Assembly (NCBI GenBank): GCA_964538615.1
Contig: CAZIGK010000002.1
Location: 1 to 64,000, forward strand
DNA length: 64,000 nucleotides
Origin: CAZIGK01 sp964538615
GTDB taxonomy: Bacteria > Pseudomonadota > Alphaproteobacteria > Rickettsiales > RI-342
Direction: 5' to 3'
Shown here one piece after another: positions 1-9,137 of the stretch (its first letter is position 1; every line of letters starts with the position of its first letter). The notes under the pieces are model-generated. The model was not told the origin of the DNA. It worked only from the letters and a program-made list of their open reading frames with translations, and ran no database searches. Made by a program: the position numbers and the translations under genes.

Positions 1-642
1 GCGGGCCAGGCGCGCCAGGCGCGCATCCCCCCCCTCGGTCGTAAATTGCGCAGAGATATGCCAATATTCCTGCGTGATGAATTGTTCAATCTCGCTTTCC
101 CGCTCACAAATCAGCCGCAATGCAACGGATTGTACCCGCCCGGCGGATTTACTGCCCGGCAGCTTGCGCCACAACACGGGGGAGAGGTTAAACCCTACCA
201 GATAATCCAGCGCACGGCGGGCTTGCTGTGCATTGACCAGATCCATATCCAGCTCGCGGGGGTTGGCAATGCCTTTCAGTACCGCGTTTTTGGTAATTTC
301 GTTAAACACCACTCGCTGAACGGTCGTATCTTTCTTGACCGCTTTTTTTTGTTTCAGCACTTCCAATACATGCCACGAAATCGCTTCTCCTTCGCGGTCG
401 GGGTCAGTCGCCAGCAGAATAGCTTCGGCGTCTTTGGCATATTTGGCAATTTCTGCTACCCGCTTTTGCGCATCTTTATCCACTTCATAAATCATCGCAA
501 AATCATTTTCCGGGTCAACAGATCCATCCTTGGATGGTAAATCCCGAATATGCCCGAAAGAGGCCAGCACCTTATAGTCATTGCCCAGGTATTTATTGAT
601 GGTCTTGGACTTGGCGGGGGACTCAACAATCACAACCTGCAT
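1..642 (-). CDS. topA: DNA topoisomerase I, N-terminal part (cut by window edge)
   Basis: Type IA topoisomerase that relaxes negative supercoils through a covalent 5'-phosphotyrosine intermediate. Only the first 214 codons lie in the window. The protein opens with the TOPRIM signature VIVESPAKSKTI, has the acidic metal-binding motif TDPDREGEAI near residues 80-90, and continues with the family block NAQQARRALDYLVGF and PGSKSAGRVQSVALRLI. The catalytic tyrosine lies beyond the edge. The ATG at 642 is the natural start because it gives the canonical N-terminus. It follows dprA by 35 bp on the same strand, so plsY-dprA-topA is probably one operon. At the extreme edge a 9-bp unit (gccaggcgc) is repeated in tandem at 5-22 and encodes LARLAR in the protein. 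Confidence 0.96.
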   Translation of the reverse strand, partial: MQVVIVESPAKSKTINKYLGNDYKVLASFGHIRDLPSKDGSVDPENDFAMIYEVDKDAQKRVAEIAKYAKDAEAILLATDPDREGEAISWHVLEVLKQKKAVKKDTTVQRVVFNEITKNAVLKGIANPRELDMDLVNAQQARRALDYLVGFNLSPVLWRKLPGSKSAGRVQSVALRLICERESEIEQFITQEYWHISAQFTTEGGDARLARLAR

Positions 643-677
643 GGGCGGGTGCTCTCCAAAATAACATCCAAAATATG

Positions 678-1802
678 CTAGCCGGTTCTGGCCAGCCTGT
701 TTCCAGGCAGGCGCTCGACCTGACCGGAAAGCTCAAGTTCCAGCAAAACGGTTAATAGCTGGTTAGCGGAGGTGTCGCACAGGCGGCATAACTCGTCAAC
801 CTCAATCGGCTGTGTGGAGAGATGCTGTAGCAGTTTCCGCTGTAATGTGGTCTCCGCAGAGGCTACCATATCGCTGCCTTTTGCTGCTGGTGGTGGCGTT
901 TGCAGGGCAGTGGCAAACAGCCCTGCCTGTTGCGCGGATGGTTCATCACCCCGGCCATAAGCCGCTAAAATATCCTCAATCCCTTCCAGCAGCATCGCGC
1001 CGTCTTTCAGCAACCGGTTGCAGCCCTTCGCACGCACATCCATGGGATGACCGGGCACCGCAAACACATCCCGCCCATAATCGGCCGCCAATCGTGCCGT
1101 AATCAATGAGCCGGATTGCAATGTCGCTTCCACCACCACGGTGGCGCGTGCCAGCCCCGCGACCATCCGGTTGCGGCGAGGGAATGCGCGTGGGTGTGGC
1201 TCTGTACCCAAGGGCTGCTCGGTCAGAATCAATCCTTCTTCCCGCATTTGGCTGTAAAGTTTATGGTTATCCGGCGGGTATTGCAGGTCAATGCCGGTCG
1301 CAATCACTCCAAGGGTACCGTAGGGCAGTGCTCCGTTATGAGCGGCGGCGTCTATGCCTCTGGCCAATCCGGAAACAACCCCGTAACCACAGCGCCCCAT
1401 ATCTTCTGCCAGTTTACGGGTGAAACGCTGTGCCACAGCGGATGCATTTCGCGAACCCACAATGGCCAGCAACGGCTTTTGCAACAGTTGACGTTGCCCC
1501 AAAGCGGTGAGCAGTGGTGGGGCATCCGGTGTTTCCTGTAACAGGGCAGGGTAGTCTGCATCCTGTTCATGCAGCCACCAGCCTCCTAGCCGTTGAACGG
1601 CATGATATTCCTGCTCTGCCGCCTCACGGGGAAATGGTCTGGCGGCAATACCGGCTTTTCCACCAATCTGGTGCCATTGTTCCAGCGCGGCTTGTGGGCT
1701 GCCATAACGCTGAACCAAACGACGGTAGGTTACGGCGCCAATGCCCTCTGTGCGCAATAGACGCAGGCTGGGAATGATATGCTGCTCCTGACCCGTTGCC
1801 AT
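678..1802 (-). CDS. dprA: DNA-processing protein DprA (DNA protecting protein A)
   Basis: DprA binds incoming single-stranded DNA during natural transformation and loads RecA. About 374 aa. An N-terminal helix-hairpin-helix/SAM-like region is followed by the Rossmann-like domain with IVGSRNAS and the signature SGLARGIDAAAH around residues 140-150, then KGCNRLLKDGA. The last ~60 residues form a winged-helix domain (EVDELCRLCDTSANQLLTVLLELEL pattern, DML1-like). An ATG at 1802 is preferred; a GTG one codon upstream at 1805 is also possible. It sits 14 bp downstream of plsY and just ahead of topA, the usual alphaproteobacterial order. comEC at 38.7 kb provides another DNA-uptake component in this genome. 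Confidence 0.95.
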   Translation of the reverse strand: MATGQEQHIIPSLRLLRTEGIGAVTYRRLVQRYGSPQAALEQWHQIGGKAGIAARPFPREAAEQEYHAVQRLGGWWLHEQDADYPALLQETPDAPPLLTALGQRQLLQKPLLAIVGSRNASAVAQRFTRKLAEDMGRCGYGVVSGLARGIDAAAHNGALPYGTLGVIATGIDLQYPPDNHKLYSQMREEGLILTEQPLGTEPHPRAFPRRNRMVAGLARATVVVEATLQSGSLITARLAADYGRDVFAVPGHPMDVRAKGCNRLLKDGAMLLEGIEDILAAYGRGDEPSAQQAGLFATALQTPPPAAKGSDMVASAETTLQRKLLQHLSTQPIEVDELCRLCDTSANQLLTVLLELELSGQVERLPGNRLARTG

Positions 1803-1816
1803 CACGCTATCCGGCC

Positions 1817-2476
1817 TTATGCGTTGGCCGTTGGGGTGTTATCTAAGGAGGCAGATTTCACGTGATCTCCATCGGTATTTTGCCCTTTAGGATGGCTCTT
1901 ACGGGACGAGAGGTTAGATGCCCCTTCTTTTCCCTGCATCAGTCGCAGAATATTGCTACGGTGCCGCCAGATCAGCAGCAGGGACAACACCCACATCAAC
2001 CGTTCCAAATCCTGCGCACCTTCTATCAGACGGCAAAAACCGGGAGCCAGCACCGCCGCAGAAAGCGCGGAAAGGGAGGAAATGCGCGTTAATGCAAACA
2101 CAGCAACCCAGCTACCCAGCAGTGCCAGTGCCAGCCATGGACTGAGAGGCAGCAACGCCCCAAAGGTCGTGGCCACACCTTTGCCTCCCTTAAACTTCAG
2201 CCAGAGGGGGTAATTATGCCCAAGCACCACCACCAATGCCGCCCAGAACACATAGGCAGGCGCCAGAAACTTCACCAGCCATACGGCCACAACACCCTTC
2301 ACCACATCCAGCAATAGCGTAGCCAGCGCCAGCTTCTTATTGCCGGTACGCAACACGTTGGTCGCGCCAATATTACCCGATCCAATCGCCCGAATATCCC
2401 CTAGTCCGGCGGCCTTAGTCAGCAACAACCCAACCGGTATAGAGCCCATAAAATATGCGAGCATTAAAAAGAACAT
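1817..2476 (-). CDS. plsY: Acyl-phosphate:glycerol-3-phosphate acyltransferase PlsY
   Basis: Integral membrane enzyme that transfers an acyl chain from acyl-phosphate to glycerol-3-phosphate, the first step of phospholipid synthesis. 219 aa, slightly long for the family because of a hydrophilic tail of about 40 residues rich in Ser, Lys and His. Family motifs are visible: GSIPVG at the first helix, GSGNIGATNVLRTG (residues ~32-45), GHNYPLWLKFKGGKGVATTFG (~86-106) and several hydrophobic segments. First gene of the probable plsY-dprA-topA operon, divergent from proS across about 160 bp. Its partner PlsX is not in the window. Confidence 0.95.
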   Translation of the reverse strand: MFFLMLAYFMGSIPVGLLLTKAAGLGDIRAIGSGNIGATNVLRTGNKKLALATLLLDVVKGVVAVWLVKFLAPAYVFWAALVVVLGHNYPLWLKFKGGKGVATTFGALLPLSPWLALALLGSWVAVFALTRISSLSALSAAVLAPGFCRLIEGAQDLERLMWVLSLLLIWRHRSNILRLMQGKEGASNLSSRKSHPKGQNTDGDHVKSASLDNTPTANA

Positions 2477-2567
2477 GGCCTATCACTCCCGACCGGAATC
2501 CACTCCCCCGCCAAGCGGGTCACCGCAGGCACTATAGGCTGCATCACGCATCCCCCACAACAGAAAA

Positions 2568-2595
2568 TTGACGCCTGCAATCTATCTGCTATAGG
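2568..2595 (+). promoter_or_regulatory. Sigma-70-like promoter of proS
   Basis: A TTGACG -35 box (2568-2573), a 16-bp spacer and a TATAGG -10 box (2590-2595) lie 42 bp upstream of the chosen proS start. The same -10 hexamer is used by the predicted cysE promoter at 27.3 kb, which supports the reading. Predicted from sequence only. Confidence 0.55.
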
Positions 2596-2637
2596 TCATT
2601 GCCCTTTTTTGTTATTTCTATGCAAAGGTATTACACC

Positions 2638-3927
2638 ATGCGGCTGTCGCGCTATTTCCTGCCTGTGTTGAAAGAAACCCCGGCAGACGCCACTATCCAA
2701 TCGCATATCTTCATGCTGCGTGCCGGTATGATGAAGCAAATGACGGCCGGTATTTACAGCTGGTTGCCACTGGGCTTAAAGGTGCTGCAAAATATCAGTA
2801 CCATCGTGCGCGAGGAAATGAACCGTGCAGGCTGTGTGGAAGTGTTGATGCCAACCATGCAACCCTCTGAACTCTGGCAGGAATCAGGCCGTTATGATTC
2901 CTATGGCAAAGAAATGTTGCGCCTGAAAGATCGCCATGACCGGGAAATGGTGTTTGGCCCGACCAATGAGGAAATGATTACGGATATTTTCCGCAGTTAC
3001 ATTAAAAGCTACAAAGACTTGCCGCAAAACCTGTACCAGATTCAGTGGAAGTTTCGGGATGAAATTCGTCCGCGTTTTGGCGTGATGCGTGGCCGTGAAT
3101 TTCTGATGAAAGATTCCTATTCATTTGATCTAACACCTGAAGAAGCGGTCGCAAGCTACGAAAATTATTACGAAGCCTATTTGCGTACTTTTCAACGTCT
3201 GGGTGTTATTGCCATTCCCGTTCGGGCAGATACCGGCCCTATTGGTGGTACCTTGAGCCATGAGTTCCAGATTCTGGCGGACACAGGGGAAAGTACGGTC
3301 TATTATGACCAGCGGTTTGATGACCTGCGCAGCGGCAAGCTTTCTATGACGACGGAACAAATGCGCACACTCTATGCCGCAGCGGATGAACAGCATGATC
3401 CTTCCAATTGCCCCATTCCGGCTGAGGAGCTACGGCAGGCGCGTGGTATTGAGGTCGGGCATATTTTTAATTTCGGCACGAAATATTCCGCTGCCATGAA
3501 CGCGACCGTAGCAGACAAAGAAGGTCATCAGGTAGCTGTGCAAATGGGGTCTTACGGCATTGGGGTATCCCGTCTGGTCGGGGCAATTATTGAAGCACAT
3601 CACGATGAAAATGGCATCATCTGGCCGGAATCTGTCGCCCCTTTCAAACTGGCATTGCTGAATATTTGCGTGGGGGATGCTGACTGTGACCGCACCAGCC
3701 AGCAAGCCTATGAGCAACTGCAACGCGCTGGGGTGGAGGTGTTGTATGACGATACAGAAGACCGTCCCGGTGTGAAATTTGCCCGTGCCGATTTAATTGG
3801 CTGCCCATGGATTCTGACGATCGGGCCGCGTGGCCTGAAGCAGGGCGTGGTGGAGTTGAAAAATCGGCGTACCGGTGACAAACAGGAAGTATCGCTGGAA
3901 GCGGCTCTGAACCGCTTTTTAGGGTAG
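2638..3927 (+). CDS. proS: Prolyl-tRNA synthetase (short alphaproteobacterial type)
   Basis: Class II aminoacyl-tRNA synthetase that charges tRNA-Pro. 429 aa from the ATG at 2638, which gives the standard N-terminus MRLSRYFLPVLKE; an upstream in-frame ATG at 2599 would add 13 unlikely residues. Class II motifs are visible: the motif 1 region GLKVLQNISTIVREEM, the motif 2 block RPRFGVMRGREFLMKDSYSFD and GTNEEM-like FGPTNEEMITD, then motif 3 GSYGIGVSRLVGA. The C-terminal anticodon-binding domain ends the protein. It lacks the roughly 180-residue editing (INS) domain of E. coli ProS, which is normal for alphaproteobacteria. Single gene, with its own promoter. Confidence 0.97.
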   Translation: MRLSRYFLPVLKETPADATIQSHIFMLRAGMMKQMTAGIYSWLPLGLKVLQNISTIVREEMNRAGCVEVLMPTMQPSELWQESGRYDSYGKEMLRLKDRHDREMVFGPTNEEMITDIFRSYIKSYKDLPQNLYQIQWKFRDEIRPRFGVMRGREFLMKDSYSFDLTPEEAVASYENYYEAYLRTFQRLGVIAIPVRADTGPIGGTLSHEFQILADTGESTVYYDQRFDDLRSGKLSMTTEQMRTLYAAADEQHDPSNCPIPAEELRQARGIEVGHIFNFGTKYSAAMNATVADKEGHQVAVQMGSYGIGVSRLVGAIIEAHHDENGIIWPESVAPFKLALLNICVGDADCDRTSQQAYEQLQRAGVEVLYDDTEDRPGVKFARADLIGCPWILTIGPRGLKQGVVELKNRRTGDKQEVSLEAALNRFLG

Positions 3928-4142
3928 CCCCTTATTCCACCGTATCTTCTGGCAGCAAGCGGTAAGGGACAGCCCTTGTTGCTTTCGTAGCACTATGTGT
4001 TTTTTTTCTTTCCATGGGATAGTCTAGGAAGAGTCTTTGAAATATCGGGTGATGATGAAAACACCTCTCTATTTATACAATGGTTATGATGATCTGCTAG
4101 GTTAGGTTTCACCTGAGTTTTTACCTTGCGGAGCTACCCTAT

Positions 4143-4595
4143 ATGGATACAAACACAATACGCTTTGCCTGGCCACATGATACTCTTCCATCCGGGGTGG
4201 ATATGGATGGAAGGATCATATGTGAGGTGGATATGGGCAAACTCATCACTTTGTGGCAAAAAACCTCTCAGGAAATGATTCCTTCGCCACAAAATAAGCT
4301 ATACCAATAGTTTAAAGAGTTTTTACTTCGGGGGGTAGCAATAGAAGTACCGGTCATTGATATTCATGCTGACGGCCAAATAGATTTTTTGAACGGTCGG
4401 CACCGCACTGTGGTGTTGCATGATATGCAACTTCCGACGATTCCTATTGCAATCAAACCAGAACAGCTTTCCTTATGGCAGACCTTTGCTGCTGTTGACA
4501 GCCCAAGGTTTGCGGAGATGGATAGGTATGGAGAAATAAATCTCTTACAGATTGTGTCACAAACCAATGCTCTTCATGATCGCCGGGAACGTTAG
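4143..4595 (+). pseudogene. ParB-like small protein interrupted by one in-frame amber stop
   Basis: From the ATG at 4143 the frame reads 55 codons to a TAG at 4308-4310 and then continues open in exactly the same frame for 94 more codons to the TAG at 4593-4595. The downstream half contains VPVIDIHADGQIDFLNGRHR, which resembles the ParB/Srx-like nucleotide-binding motif (idG.HR) in which a loop Arg/His pair contacts phosphate. A Shine-Dalgarno-like CGGAG lies 9 bp before the ATG. Either the gene has a point nonsense mutation, the base is a sequencing error, or the amber is read through. The two halves read as one 150-residue protein. It stands alone between proS and the pnp operon. The ParB-like assignment is an inference from one motif. 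Confidence 0.55.
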
Positions 4596-4906
4596 CCATT
4601 GGAACACGCCTTTCGCATCTCGAAATGCCCCTTAGCTGGGTAACCATGAAACGTTTTCCTGAAATGCCTCATCATCTTTAATGCTCAAGCCTCGTTTACT
4701 CGTTTTTTGGTGGGCTAAAGCCACTCGTGCTGTGATTTGGCTCAAAGGGTCTATTTTTCTGTGTTCTCTCTTTGCGCCGAGACCTTAAAACCCCCTCATG
4801 TCTGCATAGGGAGGATCCGCAACGTCTCTCATGTCCCACATTGCCCTATATCGGCTGCTATCTTCACATCACCTCATGGTTACGGTTTGTATAATTCCCA
4901 ACCAAT
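4596..4906. other. Intergenic stretch without a recognisable gene
   Basis: About 310 bp between the interrupted ParB-like gene and the pnp terminator. Short open frames here have no Shine-Dalgarno sequence and no family resemblance. I see no RNA gene or clear promoter. Confidence 0.5.
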
Positions 4907-4939
4907 AAAAAACCCCCACCGTTAAACGGTGAGGGTTTT
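4907..4939 (-). terminator. Rho-independent terminator of pnp
   Basis: The arms AAAACCCTCACCGTT and AACGGTGGGGGTTTT (minus strand) pair across a short loop and run into a T-rich stretch, 24 bp after the pnp stop. The A-run on the other side means it could also work in the plus direction. Confidence 0.8.
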
Positions 4940-4962
4940 AGCGGGCAATACCGCCGCTTTAT

Positions 4963-7233
4963 TTAGAAAGGACGGCGACGGCGTTGTTTCTTTTCACCAC
5001 CTTCGCCAGCATCGCCTTCGCTGGTGCTGTCATCACGGCGTTCGCGGCGCTCTTTACCACCACGTTCACGGCGGTCATCCCCATCACGGTCACGGCGCTC
5101 TTTGCGCTCTGGGCGCACTTCAGCCAACTCGCCAGGGCGCAGGTCTTCACCGGTTTCCTGATCCACTGCTTTGTAGCTCAGCTTGTATTTACCGCGATCC
5201 AACCCAATCAGCTTCACTTTCACCGTTTGGCCAACGGTCAGGTATTCTTCTACCTTTTCCACGCGTTTGTCATCCAATTCAGAGACATGTACCAGACCAG
5301 AGCGGCCAGCACAGAACTTGACGAACGCGCCAAACTCAACCACGCCATCAACCACACCTTCATAGATATGACCAATCTCCGGATCTTCCACAATATCACG
5401 AATCCAACGCTCAGCAGCTTTCGCATTGGCGGAGTTTTCTGCAGCGACACGCACGGTACCATCTTGCTCAATGTCAATTTTTGCACCGGTTTTTTCGCAG
5501 ATTTCGGTGATGACTTTACCACCGGAACCAATCACTTCCCGAATCTTATCCACTGGAATGGTCAGGCATACCATTTTCGGGGCATAGGCATTCACTTCAG
5601 CACGGGCTTCCGTCAGAGCCTTCGCCATTTCACCCAAAATGTGGATACGGCCTTCATGTGCTTGTTCCAGCGCATCTTTCATGATGGCTTCGGTAATGCC
5701 CGGCACTTTAATATCCATCTGCAAAGAGGTGATACCCTTAGCGGTACCCGCCACCTTGAAGTCCATATCGCCGAGGTGATCTTCATCCCCCATGATATCG
5801 GAAAGGATAGCATAGCCTTCATCTTCCAGAATCAGACCCATCGCAATACCGGATACAGGCGCTGAAATAGGAACACCAGCCGCCATCAGTGACAGAGATG
5901 TGCCGCAAACCGTTGCCATAGAAGACGAACCGTTAGATTCTGTGATCTCAGATACCACACGCACGGTGTACGGGAACTCTTCTTTCTTAGGCAGAACGCC
6001 GTTGATCGCACGGCGGGCAAGGTTACCGTGACCAATTTCACGACGACCCGGCGCACGCATTGGGCTGGCCTCCCCCACAGAGTAGGGAGGGAAGTTGTAA
6101 TGCAGCATGAAGCTGTCTTTACGCTCGCCCTGCATGTTATCAATAATCTGCTCGTCTTTGCCGGTACCCAGCGTGGTCACCACCAATGCCTGTGTTTCAC
6201 CACGGGTGAACAGGGCGCTGCCATGGGTGCGGGGCAGTACATCCACTTCCGCGATAATTGGGCGAACAGTGCGGGTGTCACGACCGTCAATACGCTTGCC
6301 GCTTTTCAGAATATCCCCGCGCACAATATCGCTTTCCAGAGACTTCAGCAGGGAACCTACCAGCACTTTGCTGTAGCCTTCTTCCGCAACCAGTTGGCTG
6401 ACAGCCAGATCTTTAGCGGCAGCAACAGCGGCGACCCGCTCTTGCTTATTGGTGATTTTATAGGCTTTTTTCAGGGCTTCACCGGCCAATTCTTTCACCC
6501 GTGGCTTCAGCTCTGCTTTCAGTGGATCAACCGCCACATCCCATGGTTCTTTAGCGCAATCTTCTGCCAGAGCAATAATTGCGTCAATAACAGGAGCCAT
6601 TTGCTGCTGGCCGAACACAACGGCACCCAGCATTTCTTCTTCTGTCAGTTGATCCGCTTCGGATTCAACCATCAACACGGAGTCTTTAGTACCGGCAACC
6701 ACCAGTTCCAAGCGGCTTTGTTCAACAACACCAGCCACTGGGTTCAGGACATATTCGCCATCAATAAAGCCAACGCGTGCGCCAGCAATCGGCCCCATGA
6801 ATGGAATACCGGAGATGGTGAGCGCAGCAGACGCACCAACCATGGCCGGAATATCTGGGCAGTTCACGCCATCATAAGCCAGAACGGTACAAACGACCTG
6901 CGTTTCATTTTTGAACTCAGGGTGAAACAGTGGGCGAATCGGGCGATCAATCAAGCGAGAGGTGAGAGTTTCAAACTCGCTGGGGCGCGCTTCACGCTTG
7001 AAGAACCCGCCGGGGATTTTGCCGGCAGCATAGGTTTTTTCAATGTAGTTCACGGTGAGCGGGAAAAAATCAATATCTGGCTTGGGTGCTTTAGCAGCAA
7101 CAGCCGTACATAATACAACGGTTTCACCGTAGGTGACCATCACCGCGCCATCAGACTGACGGGCAACCTTACCGGTTTCTAAGGTTAGGGTGCGACCACC
7201 CCAGACTAATTCCTGACGAAAAATGTCAAACAT
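4963..7233 (-). CDS. pnp: Polyribonucleotide nucleotidyltransferase (PNPase)
   Basis: Phosphorolytic 3'-5' exoribonuclease of the RNA degradosome, trimeric, cytosolic. 756 aa. Two RNase PH domains (about 1-220 and 310-540) flank an alpha-helical linker. The second carries the conserved GDEDHLGDMDFKVAGT block with the catalytic aspartates. A KH domain follows with the GSGGK loop (REVIGSGGKVI, ~560-570), then an S1 domain (GHIYEGVVDGVVEFGAFVKF, ~620-640). The last 60 residues are a low-complexity Arg/Glu/Asp tail ending RRRRPF, probably the degradosome or RNA contact region. It follows rpsO in the conserved rbfA-truB-rpsO-pnp order, but a strong terminator separates it from rpsO, so some pnp transcription must start in the 167-bp gap or read through. 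Confidence 0.98.
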   Translation of the reverse strand: MFDIFRQELVWGGRTLTLETGKVARQSDGAVMVTYGETVVLCTAVAAKAPKPDIDFFPLTVNYIEKTYAAGKIPGGFFKREARPSEFETLTSRLIDRPIRPLFHPEFKNETQVVCTVLAYDGVNCPDIPAMVGASAALTISGIPFMGPIAGARVGFIDGEYVLNPVAGVVEQSRLELVVAGTKDSVLMVESEADQLTEEEMLGAVVFGQQQMAPVIDAIIALAEDCAKEPWDVAVDPLKAELKPRVKELAGEALKKAYKITNKQERVAAVAAAKDLAVSQLVAEEGYSKVLVGSLLKSLESDIVRGDILKSGKRIDGRDTRTVRPIIAEVDVLPRTHGSALFTRGETQALVVTTLGTGKDEQIIDNMQGERKDSFMLHYNFPPYSVGEASPMRAPGRREIGHGNLARRAINGVLPKKEEFPYTVRVVSEITESNGSSSMATVCGTSLSLMAAGVPISAPVSGIAMGLILEDEGYAILSDIMGDEDHLGDMDFKVAGTAKGITSLQMDIKVPGITEAIMKDALEQAHEGRIHILGEMAKALTEARAEVNAYAPKMVCLTIPVDKIREVIGSGGKVITEICEKTGAKIDIEQDGTVRVAAENSANAKAAERWIRDIVEDPEIGHIYEGVVDGVVEFGAFVKFCAGRSGLVHVSELDDKRVEKVEEYLTVGQTVKVKLIGLDRGKYKLSYKAVDQETGEDLRPGELAEVRPERKERRDRDGDDRRERGGKERRERRDDSTSEGDAGEGGEKKQRRRRPF

Positions 7234-7339
7234 GCAATAATCCTATATTTTACTATCACTTTTTAAGGTACCGCCCTGTTCTAGCTAAATCTACGCTTCA
7301 GGCAAGTGAAACCCGCCCCACAGCGGAAAAAACAAACCA

Positions 7340-7376
7340 AAAAAAACGCCGATGACGTTTGGTGTCATCGGCGTTT
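7340..7376 (-). terminator. Rho-independent terminator of rpsO
   Basis: A perfect 13-bp stem (7344-7356 with 7364-7376, 7-nt loop) is followed on the minus strand by eight T residues, 25 bp after the rpsO stop. Classical intrinsic terminator between rpsO and pnp. Confidence 0.9.
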
Positions 7377-7400
7377 GATGTAAACCAGTGAGCAGCGAAC

Positions 7401-7670
7401 TTACTTCCGCAGACCCAGTTTCTGAATCAGTGCGGTGTAGCGTGCTTCATCTTTACGCTTCAGGTAGTCCAGCAGGCGGCGGCGCTGAGATACCATTTTC
7501 AGCAGGCCACGGCGAGAGTGGTTGTCTTTTTTATGCGTTTTGAAATGCTCGGTCAGGTTGTTGATGCGGGTCGTCAGAATAGCGACCTGTACTTCCGGAG
7601 AGCCGGTATCATTGGCTTTCACGGCATTTTCTTTAATGACCTGTTGCTTTACATCAGCGGTAATCGACAT
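7401..7670 (-). CDS. rpsO: 30S ribosomal protein S15
   Basis: Binds the central domain of 16S rRNA early in 30S assembly. 89 aa, the standard bacterial length. Recognised from the block TGSPEVQVAILTTRINNLTEH (residues 21-41), KKDNHSRRGLLKMVSQRRRLLDYL and the C-terminal end IQKLGLRK. The start gives MSITADVKQQVI. It lies 18 bp downstream of truB. In E. coli S15 represses its own translation through its leader; no comparable structure was established here. Confidence 0.98.
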   Translation of the reverse strand: MSITADVKQQVIKENAVKANDTGSPEVQVAILTTRINNLTEHFKTHKKDNHSRRGLLKMVSQRRRLLDYLKRKDEARYTALIQKLGLRK

Positions 7671-7688
7671 CGTGATAACTCCTAAAAT

Positions 7689-8639
7689 TCAATGGTTGAA
7701 GACACGTATTGGCCGGAGCTGCCCGGAAAGAACCGTCGCCATGGCGATCAGTCTTTCGCCCTGACCATAAACCCGCAGCAGAGGGGTATCCTCCTGAGGG
7801 GTCGCAAGGCTTTGGCCTTGCCGGATGGCCTGAGCGTCTGCCGGGGAAAGATGCATAGCCGGGATGTCGTCCAGCCCTGCATCCAGCGCAAGCAAATGCG
7901 TGGAAAGGGTGCGCTTATAGCAGCAGTCAAGGGCAAAATCCAGCGAAATTGCATGTTTCACGTGAAACATTCCCACCTGCAAGCGCCGAAGTTCCGTTAC
8001 ATGTCCCACCGTGCCTAATGCATAAGCAATATCCCGTGCGAGAGAACGCACATAGGTTCCCTTGCTACAATGCACGTCAAACCGCGCCTCCTGTGGGGTG
8101 GGGCTGTCCAGATAGGTGAGTTGGTGAATGGTGACCTGCCGAGGGGGGAGCGAGACATCAGCCCCTTCTCTTGCCAGCGCATAGGCGCGTTTACCAGCTA
8201 CATGAATGGCGGAATAGGCCGGTGGAATCTGGCTGATGCTACCCGCAAAGGACAGTATAGCCTGCCGGATGGCATCCGGTGAGGGGGGAGACTGCACAAG
8301 GCGGCGGGTTATTTGACCTGTGGGATCCAGCGTATCGGTTTCTTCTCCAAAGCGGAGGGTGAATTGGTAGCGTTTATCTTCTGCAATCATCCATTGCAGG
8401 GTTTTGGTTGCTTCTCCCAGAGCCACGGGGAGTAGCCCGGTGGCAAAAGGATCCAGTGTGCCTGCATGCCCGATTTTCCATTTTTTAGGGAGGAAAGGTT
8501 TGAAGCGGGAAAGCGCCTGTTGCGAGGTGATGCCCTCTGGTTTATCCAGCATCAGCAGGCCATGCACAGGCTGACGGGGAGCGGCCTGAGCATCAGAGAG
8601 GGAAGGGGGCAGGGGTGCGGAAGCCACGTCGCTGGCCAT
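7689..8639 (-). CDS. truB: tRNA pseudouridine-55 synthase TruB
   Basis: Converts U55 of the tRNA T-arm to pseudouridine. 316 aa. Visible motifs: MLDKPEGITSQQAL, then GHAGTLDPFATGLLPVALGEATK, in which the Asp is the catalytic nucleophile (about residue 62), RYQFTLRFGEETDTLDPTG, and CSKGTYVRSLARDIA. A PUA-like C-terminal segment follows. The N-terminal 27 residues before HGLLMLDKPEG are an Ala/Pro-rich extension. The gene starts 3 bp after the rbfA stop, so the two are tightly coupled. Confidence 0.96.
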   Translation of the reverse strand: MASDVASAPLPPSLSDAQAAPRQPVHGLLMLDKPEGITSQQALSRFKPFLPKKWKIGHAGTLDPFATGLLPVALGEATKTLQWMIAEDKRYQFTLRFGEETDTLDPTGQITRRLVQSPPSPDAIRQAILSFAGSISQIPPAYSAIHVAGKRAYALAREGADVSLPPRQVTIHQLTYLDSPTPQEARFDVHCSKGTYVRSLARDIAYALGTVGHVTELRRLQVGMFHVKHAISLDFALDCCYKRTLSTHLLALDAGLDDIPAMHLSPADAQAIRQGQSLATPQEDTPLLRVYGQGERLIAMATVLSGQLRPIRVFNH

Positions 8640-8642
8640 GGC

Positions 8643-9047
8643 TTAGGCTTCCGGCTCCGTGGTTTCCGCATCATCCGATGTGGGGACGGGCTGAATGGAT
8701 TTGAATAGCATGTTGATTTTATGTGCTTCATTGAAGGATTCATCCAGCTTGAAGCGTAGGCGGGGAACAAACCGTAAATGGGCGCGGTGTGCCAGCAGGT
8801 CTTTCAGATCCGCTGCGTTTTCTGTCAGAGCCTGCAAAATATTGTCGGCCTCTACACCGCCCAGCGGGCTGAAAAAAACGGTCGCGTTTTTTAAGTCAGG
8901 ACTCATCTGCACTTCGGAGATGGTTACGGGAGTGCGCTCCAGTCGAGGGTCAAACACGTCTCCCCGTTGCAAGACATCCGAAAGGGTTTTACGGACGACT
9001 TCCGCGACACGAAGTTGACGCTGGCCGGGCATTTTGGGCGATGGCAT
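8643..9047 (-). CDS. rbfA: 30S ribosome-binding factor A
   Basis: Cold-shock-associated factor that helps mature the 16S 5' end. About 134 aa from the ATG at 9047, giving MPSPKMPGQRQLRVAEVVRKTL; an upstream in-frame ATG at 9077 adds ten residues without family resemblance. KH-type fold signature: VTISEVQMSPDLKNATVFFSPL and APRLRFKLDESF-like VPRLRFKLDESFNEA. The usual upstream genes nusA and infB are absent here, so rbfA appears to begin the transcription unit rbfA-truB-rpsO-pnp. Confidence 0.93.
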   Translation of the reverse strand: MPSPKMPGQRQLRVAEVVRKTLSDVLQRGDVFDPRLERTPVTISEVQMSPDLKNATVFFSPLGGVEADNILQALTENAADLKDLLAHRAHLRFVPRLRFKLDESFNEAHKINMLFKSIQPVPTSDDAETTEPEA

Positions 9048-9137
9048 AGGACAGAGAACCTTGATAAAGCACTTCAAAAGAACGCTCAGCTTCTATCATA
9101 ATTTGTCAGAATACGATAGGGAAAAGCCGGAGTGAGC

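Noticed and set aside
6028..7113. 361-codon plus-strand open frame opposite pnp
   Set aside because: Antisense shadow of PNPase; the protein has no family features and the minus strand is unambiguous.
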